Below, in pieces: positions 6,734 through 10,020 of a stretch of DNA of 10,020 nt. The translations under genes and the position numbers were made by a program. Position 1 is the first letter of the stretch, and each line of letters begins with the position of its first letter. Source of the DNA: Planctomycetia bacterium (GTDB lineage: Bacteria; Planctomycetota; Planctomycetia; Pirellulales; UBA1268); contig RGBY01000078.1 of NCBI GenBank assembly GCA_009919445.1, positions 1 through 10,020 of the forward strand. The letters run 5' to 3'. The notes under the pieces are model-generated. The model had not been told where the DNA came from. It made no database searches and worked only from the letters and a program-made list of their open reading frames with translations.

Positions 6734-8557
6734 TCATTCTGAAGTCCCTGCTGCAGCCCCCTCTCGCACCTCCCAGCGATGGTAGGCATCGGCATATGCG
6801 GGGCAGGCTTGGATGAGCTCCCCATGTCGGCCGTCTCCCAAGAGTTGCCCCTGCTCAAGAAAAAGAATTCGGGGCACCTGACGGAGCAGATCGACACGAT
6901 GCGTCACGAGCACGGTAGTGCCCAAGCCCTCGGTCGTTCTTTGGATGATCGAGTCATGAATCAAGGCTTCGCTCTCTGGCTCAACAGATGCCGTTGGCTC
7001 ATCGAGCAGAAGAATTCGGGGCTTTGTCAGAAAGGCCCGGGCCAGGCTGAGTCGCTGCCGCTGCCCCCCTGAGAGTTTCACTCCGTTCTGCCCCACTTCG
7101 GTCTCATACTGCCTGGGGAGGTCACGGATAAACTCCTGCGCGTTGGCGGCCCTCACAGCCGCTTCACGCTCTGCCTTGGTTGCATCCGGCCGCCCATAGC
7201 AAAGATTTTCGGCAACGGTTCCGCTGAAGAGGTAGTTATCTTGGCCAACAAAACCAATCTCTGACCGCAGTGATGCAAGCGTGAATGCCCGCACGTCATG
7301 ACCGTCCACCAACACACACCCGGAGACCACATCAAAAAATCGAGGAATCAGGTTTAAGAGCGTGCTCTTCCCAGAACCGCTCCCACCGGCAATGGCGACA
7401 AATTCACCGGGAGCAATTGTGAACGAGAGATCCTCCAGGACCAATTTCTCTGGCACATAGCCAAAGGAAACATTCTGAAACGCCACCCTACCCTCGCCGG
7501 CGTCCCACTGCCGCGCATGCGGCTGATCCTCAATGGTCACCGGCGCGTCGAGAAGTTCCATCACCCGCAAGGCTGCAGCCCGTGCCCTTTGCAGAATGTC
7601 ACTCGTCTGGGCAATCGTGCGAATCGGGCTTTGCAATCGCCACCAGAACCCTCGGTAGGCAATCAGCGCCCCCAGTGAAAACCAATGACTGCCACGCATG
7701 ATGAGCCATGCCCCAACCCCGAGCATGACAAGGTTGTTGAGAAACCCAAAAAATGAAACCACCGGGAAGTAGGTGTTCCGCAGCCGACTCGCAGCCACGC
7801 TCGTCTGAAAAAACTCATCGGCCCGCTCGACGAACTGCTGTTCTTCCGCCCGCTCCCGCCCAAAACTCTGCGTCACCTGAATGCCTGCCAGCCGATCCTG
7901 CAGGAAACTGCCGATGTTGCCAAGGCGGCGGCGCACGCCCTCATAGACTGACTTCACCTGGCGGTTGTAGCTACGGATAAAAACAAAGGCAAATGCCAGC
8001 GGAAGAATCGATACCGCCCCCACCACAGGACTGAGCCAGAGCACCATCGCCGCAACCACGACAAAGGTAACGACCTCCTCAAGCAGCGTGGTCAGTCCTT
8101 GTAAAACAGACTGCTCCATCGCATCGACGTCCCCGGTCATTCGGGTGACCAGTTCACCACTACTGTGGTCATGGTGGTATGCAAGAGATTGATGCTGAAA
8201 CTTGGCAAAGAGTTCCACCCGCACATCACGCACAAACGCCTGCCCGGCCCGCTCCAGGAGATAGGTCTGCACGGCACCAAGCACGAGACCAATCACGTAG
8301 GTTGCGAGCATGATTCCCAGCCAGCCTGCAAGCAGCCTGGGGGTAAGTGTCTGCTCAACGAGATGATCGGCAACAAACCCCCAGACAAGTGGATGAAAGT
8401 TGACGAAGGGAACCGAGAGCAGCAGCAGGCTCAGTGATAGGGCAAGGGTGGCCCGCTGTCTCCGCAGTCGCGACCAGACACGAGCCCTCAGTTCACGGCT
8501 CGAGAGTTCATAACGTGGCAACTGGTGAGGCAACAGGGGAGAAGGCAGGTCGGTCAT
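6734..8557 (-). CDS. ABC exporter half-transporter, permease fused to ATPase
   Basis: Type I ABC exporter of the MsbA/BmrA/multidrug type, 607 residues, expected to work as a dimer in the inner membrane. The N-terminal membrane domain (about 35-320) shows hydrophobic helices near 37-52, 78-100, 161-195 and 263-300, with coupling-region text such as SSGELVTRMTGDVDAMEQ near 132-149. The C-terminal ATPase (about 357-590) has Walker A GGSGSGKST (391-399), the Q-loop glutamine in VGQDN (Q439), signature LSGGQ (495-499), Walker B ILLLDE (515-520) and H-loop VTHR (H553). All catalytic residues are present. The D-loop reads SVEP instead of the usual SALD. Lipid, drug or peptide export are all possible; substrate cannot be read from the sequence. 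It lies 57 bases after the MFS gene on the same strand, possibly co-transcribed. No link to the rhodopsin operon is visible beyond adjacency. Confidence 0.92.
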   Translation of the reverse strand: MTDLPSPLLPHQLPRYELSSRELRARVWSRLRRQRATLALSLSLLLLSVPFVNFHPLVWGFVADHLVEQTLTPRLLAGWLGIMLATYVIGLVLGAVQTYLLERAGQAFVRDVRVELFAKFQHQSLAYHHDHSSGELVTRMTGDVDAMEQSVLQGLTTLLEEVVTFVVVAAMVLWLSPVVGAVSILPLAFAFVFIRSYNRQVKSVYEGVRRRLGNIGSFLQDRLAGIQVTQSFGRERAEEQQFVERADEFFQTSVAASRLRNTYFPVVSFFGFLNNLVMLGVGAWLIMRGSHWFSLGALIAYRGFWWRLQSPIRTIAQTSDILQRARAAALRVMELLDAPVTIEDQPHARQWDAGEGRVAFQNVSFGYVPEKLVLEDLSFTIAPGEFVAIAGGSGSGKSTLLNLIPRFFDVVSGCVLVDGHDVRAFTLASLRSEIGFVGQDNYLFSGTVAENLCYGRPDATKAEREAAVRAANAQEFIRDLPRQYETEVGQNGVKLSGGQRQRLSLARAFLTKPRILLLDEPTASVEPESEALIHDSIIQRTTEGLGTTVLVTHRVDLLRQVPRILFLEQGQLLGDGRHGELIQACPAYADAYHRWEVREGAAAGTSE

Positions 8558-8614
8558 TCTGCCAGTCTAGCCTCTGACACCAGACTGCCACCATCAGCTC
8601 GCTGAGCACTCGGC
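8558..8614. other. Short gap between MFS and ABC genes with weak hairpins
   Basis: The 57 bases hold CAGTCT/AGACTG arms (about 8563-8568 and 8582-8587) and a TCAGC/GCTGA pair at 8594-8605. There is no T-tract, so no terminator is called. The spacing fits either co-transcription or a weak separate promoter. No clear Shine-Dalgarno precedes the ABC start. Confidence 0.3.
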
Positions 8615-9919
8615 TCAGGTCACTTCCTCAGCCGAAAGTCGCACCTGGTCACGGAAGGCAATGGCAAAGCCAATCATGATCACGCCTGCCATGACCGCAA
8701 AACTGATCCAGAACGGCTGCCAGGGGATGACACCGGGGGTCTTGGCAAAGGCGTCGGCGACTTGAGGAAAGGCAATGTTGCCGACATACATGCCAGCTCC
8801 ATAAGTAAGCAGGGCAATCAATCCCTGTGCACTGGCCCGGAGATGACGTGGCGCGACATGGTCGGTGTAGAGTTGCCCCGTCACAAAAAAGAAGTCGTAG
8901 CAGATGCCATGAAGGATCACGGCCAGCGTCAGCATCCAAGCCTGCTCGGCTCCAAAGGCAAACAGGGCATAACGAACCACCCAGGCAAGCATGCCTCCAA
9001 GCAGCATGGTTTTGACACCAAATCGGGCCAGAAAGAAGGGCATCAAGAGCATGAAGCCGATCTCACTCATCTGACCGAATGTCATGACCGTCTCGCTCCC
9101 GAGGCCAAGCGACTGCTGAATACCCATGTCGCCAATGTATTTATTGGCCATGGCGTAGTAGACAGCCAGCGGAATACAGATCAGAAAACTAGCCACGGCA
9201 AAAACGGCAAAGGCCGGCTGCTTCAGCAGACCAATGGCATCAAAGCCGAGCAGTTTGGCAACACTAATTGGCTCTCCCTTTGCCTTGGGCGGACTGCTCG
9301 GCAAAGAAAAACAGTAGAGCCCCAACAGCAGCGATGTGGCCGCGGCCAAGAGAAATGGCAGGTTTGTCTTCCCGGCGTCAAAGGTAGACGCATCGCCAAG
9401 CATCAAGCCTGTCACCGCAGCCGGCAGGAGCCCTTCTTCTAAGACTGCTGGCAAAACCGAGCCCACAGTTATCCCAGCTGCAATCCAGCCGATTGTGCCC
9501 CAGACCCGAACCAATGGAAACTGCTTCTGGGGATTCTTCAGCAGGTCGAAACTAACTGAATTCACGAGCGCGAGCGTCGGCATATAACAGAGCCCTGCAC
9601 CAAGCAGCAGCCAATAAAAATTGCTGGGGTCATCGGCTTGAGCAACCGCATAAAGAAACCCTGCCCCGAGGAGGTGCAGAAGCCCAAGCACAACTTGTCC
9701 TGGCAGGAACCGGTCAGCGAGCAGACCGACGAACAGTGGGGCAATGATTGCAGCAATGGAACCGGTGGAATAGGCCTGCCCGATGATCTGAGCCCCAGGG
9801 GACGAAAAAAATGCGGTCTTCAAGGCCTTATTCTTTCCAATTGAGTTGCAAACAGCCCGCCGGCTGCCAAAATAGAGGGTTGATTTTTCGGCATTTCCTT
9901 TCCGAGAGCCCAGCTTCAT
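8615..9919 (-). CDS. MFS transporter, nucleoside-permease-like, with atypical N-terminus
   Basis: Major facilitator transporter resembling the NupG/XapB-type nucleoside:H+ symporter group common in PVC and Bacteroidetes bacteria. From the ATG at 9919 it has 434 residues. Family-like text includes AYSTGSIAAIIAPLFVGLLADRF (first loop, ADRF), YMPTLALVNSVSF and FPLVRVWGTIGWIAAG. I count eleven hydrophobic helices, the twelfth ending in IGFAIAFRD near the C-terminus. The expected first helix, usually with a WGxW motif, is not seen: roughly the first 35 residues are basic and polar (MKLGSRKGNAEKS and onward). A GTG at 9940 adds seven residues without restoring a helix. The N-terminus may be frameshifted, decayed, wrongly sequenced, or truly short with a later start such as TTG. 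The substrate, probably a nucleoside or sugar-like solute, is inferred from family resemblance only. Confidence 0.78.
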   Translation of the reverse strand: MKLGSRKGNAEKSTLYFGSRRAVCNSIGKNKALKTAFFSSPGAQIIGQAYSTGSIAAIIAPLFVGLLADRFLPGQVVLGLLHLLGAGFLYAVAQADDPSNFYWLLLGAGLCYMPTLALVNSVSFDLLKNPQKQFPLVRVWGTIGWIAAGITVGSVLPAVLEEGLLPAAVTGLMLGDASTFDAGKTNLPFLLAAATSLLLGLYCFSLPSSPPKAKGEPISVAKLLGFDAIGLLKQPAFAVFAVASFLICIPLAVYYAMANKYIGDMGIQQSLGLGSETVMTFGQMSEIGFMLLMPFFLARFGVKTMLLGGMLAWVVRYALFAFGAEQAWMLTLAVILHGICYDFFFVTGQLYTDHVAPRHLRASAQGLIALLTYGAGMYVGNIAFPQVADAFAKTPGVIPWQPFWISFAVMAGVIMIGFAIAFRDQVRLSAEEVT

Positions 9920-10020
9920 GAACACCCGCGCCAATGCCACTCCATCGAGCCCTATTTACCGAGGCCCGCTCCCTCATGTCTCGACCATTGAGCGGGTTCC
10001 GGTCACTGTCTTTGACGCCT
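9918..10020 (+). CDS. Start of a divergent gene, cut by right edge; possible sugar-phosphate deaminase/isomerase
   Basis: From the ATG at 9918 the plus strand is open to the window end and gives 34 residues, containing PSSPIYRGPLPHVSTIER followed by VPVTVFDA. The proline-rich leader then a V-P-V-x-V-F strand looks like the beginning of a folded protein. It recalls the first strand of glucosamine-6-phosphate deaminase/6-phosphogluconolactonase-like enzymes, but this is too short to be sure. The frame is closed upstream by a stop at 9873, so the start lies between 9876 and about 9918; no strong Shine-Dalgarno is seen. The ATG shares bases with the minus-strand ATG proposed for the MFS gene (9919-9917). 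Both starts therefore cannot have ordinary 5' leaders, and one is probably misplaced. Confidence 0.4.
   Translation, partial: MNTRANATPSSPIYRGPLPHVSTIERVPVTVFDA

Noticed and set aside
8762..9442. 226-residue plus-strand open frame
   Set aside because: Antisense to the MFS transporter, whose minus-strand frame shows regular hydrophobic helices and family motifs.
1..10020. CRISPR arrays, tRNA or rRNA genes, insertion sequences, att sites
   Set aside because: No regularly spaced repeats, cloverleaf-like segments, transposase frames or terminal inverted repeats were seen by eye.

Overview
The window reads as a bacterial chromosome segment of moderately high GC. It is dominated by one complete light-harvesting cassette on the minus strand. 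The host is uncertain. The flanking nucleoside-permease-like MFS transporter and the style of the partial gene at the right edge recall Planctomycetota or another PVC-group bacterium, but this is an impression from protein style and not a computed placement.

Positions 1-5984, minus strand, read in transcription order from right to left: a xanthorhodopsin/proteorhodopsin-type proton pump (5984-5145), blh beta-carotene 15,15'-dioxygenase (5113-4154), crtY lycopene beta-cyclase (4157-2964), crtE-type polyprenyl diphosphate synthase (2967-1975), crtI phytoene desaturase (1978-428) and crtB phytoene synthase (423 to beyond the left edge). The junctions are a 31-base gap, three ATGA stop/start overlaps and a 4-base gap, so this is almost certainly one operon. 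The products form a closed pathway. CrtE makes GGPP, CrtB condenses it to phytoene, CrtI desaturates this to lycopene, CrtY cyclises lycopene to beta-carotene, Blh cleaves beta-carotene to retinal, and retinal binds the rhodopsin lysine. The rhodopsin has the D-T-E proton-pump triad, a green-tuning leucine, and a glycine on helix E where xanthorhodopsin has its carotenoid-antenna opening.

Positions 5985-6733 hold no convincing gene. The region carries the 5' side of the rhodopsin operon, with an 8-bp perfect inverted repeat and a related repeat about 100 bases further upstream. It also carries a probable terminator for the gene on its right.

Positions 6734-9919, minus strand, hold an ABC exporter half-transporter (permease plus ATPase) and an MFS transporter of the nucleoside-permease-like group. 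The first membrane helix of the MFS transporter is not recognisable. At the right edge a divergent plus-strand reading frame begins at 9918. It is cut by the window end, may be a sugar-phosphate deaminase/isomerase, and its possible start overlaps the MFS start.
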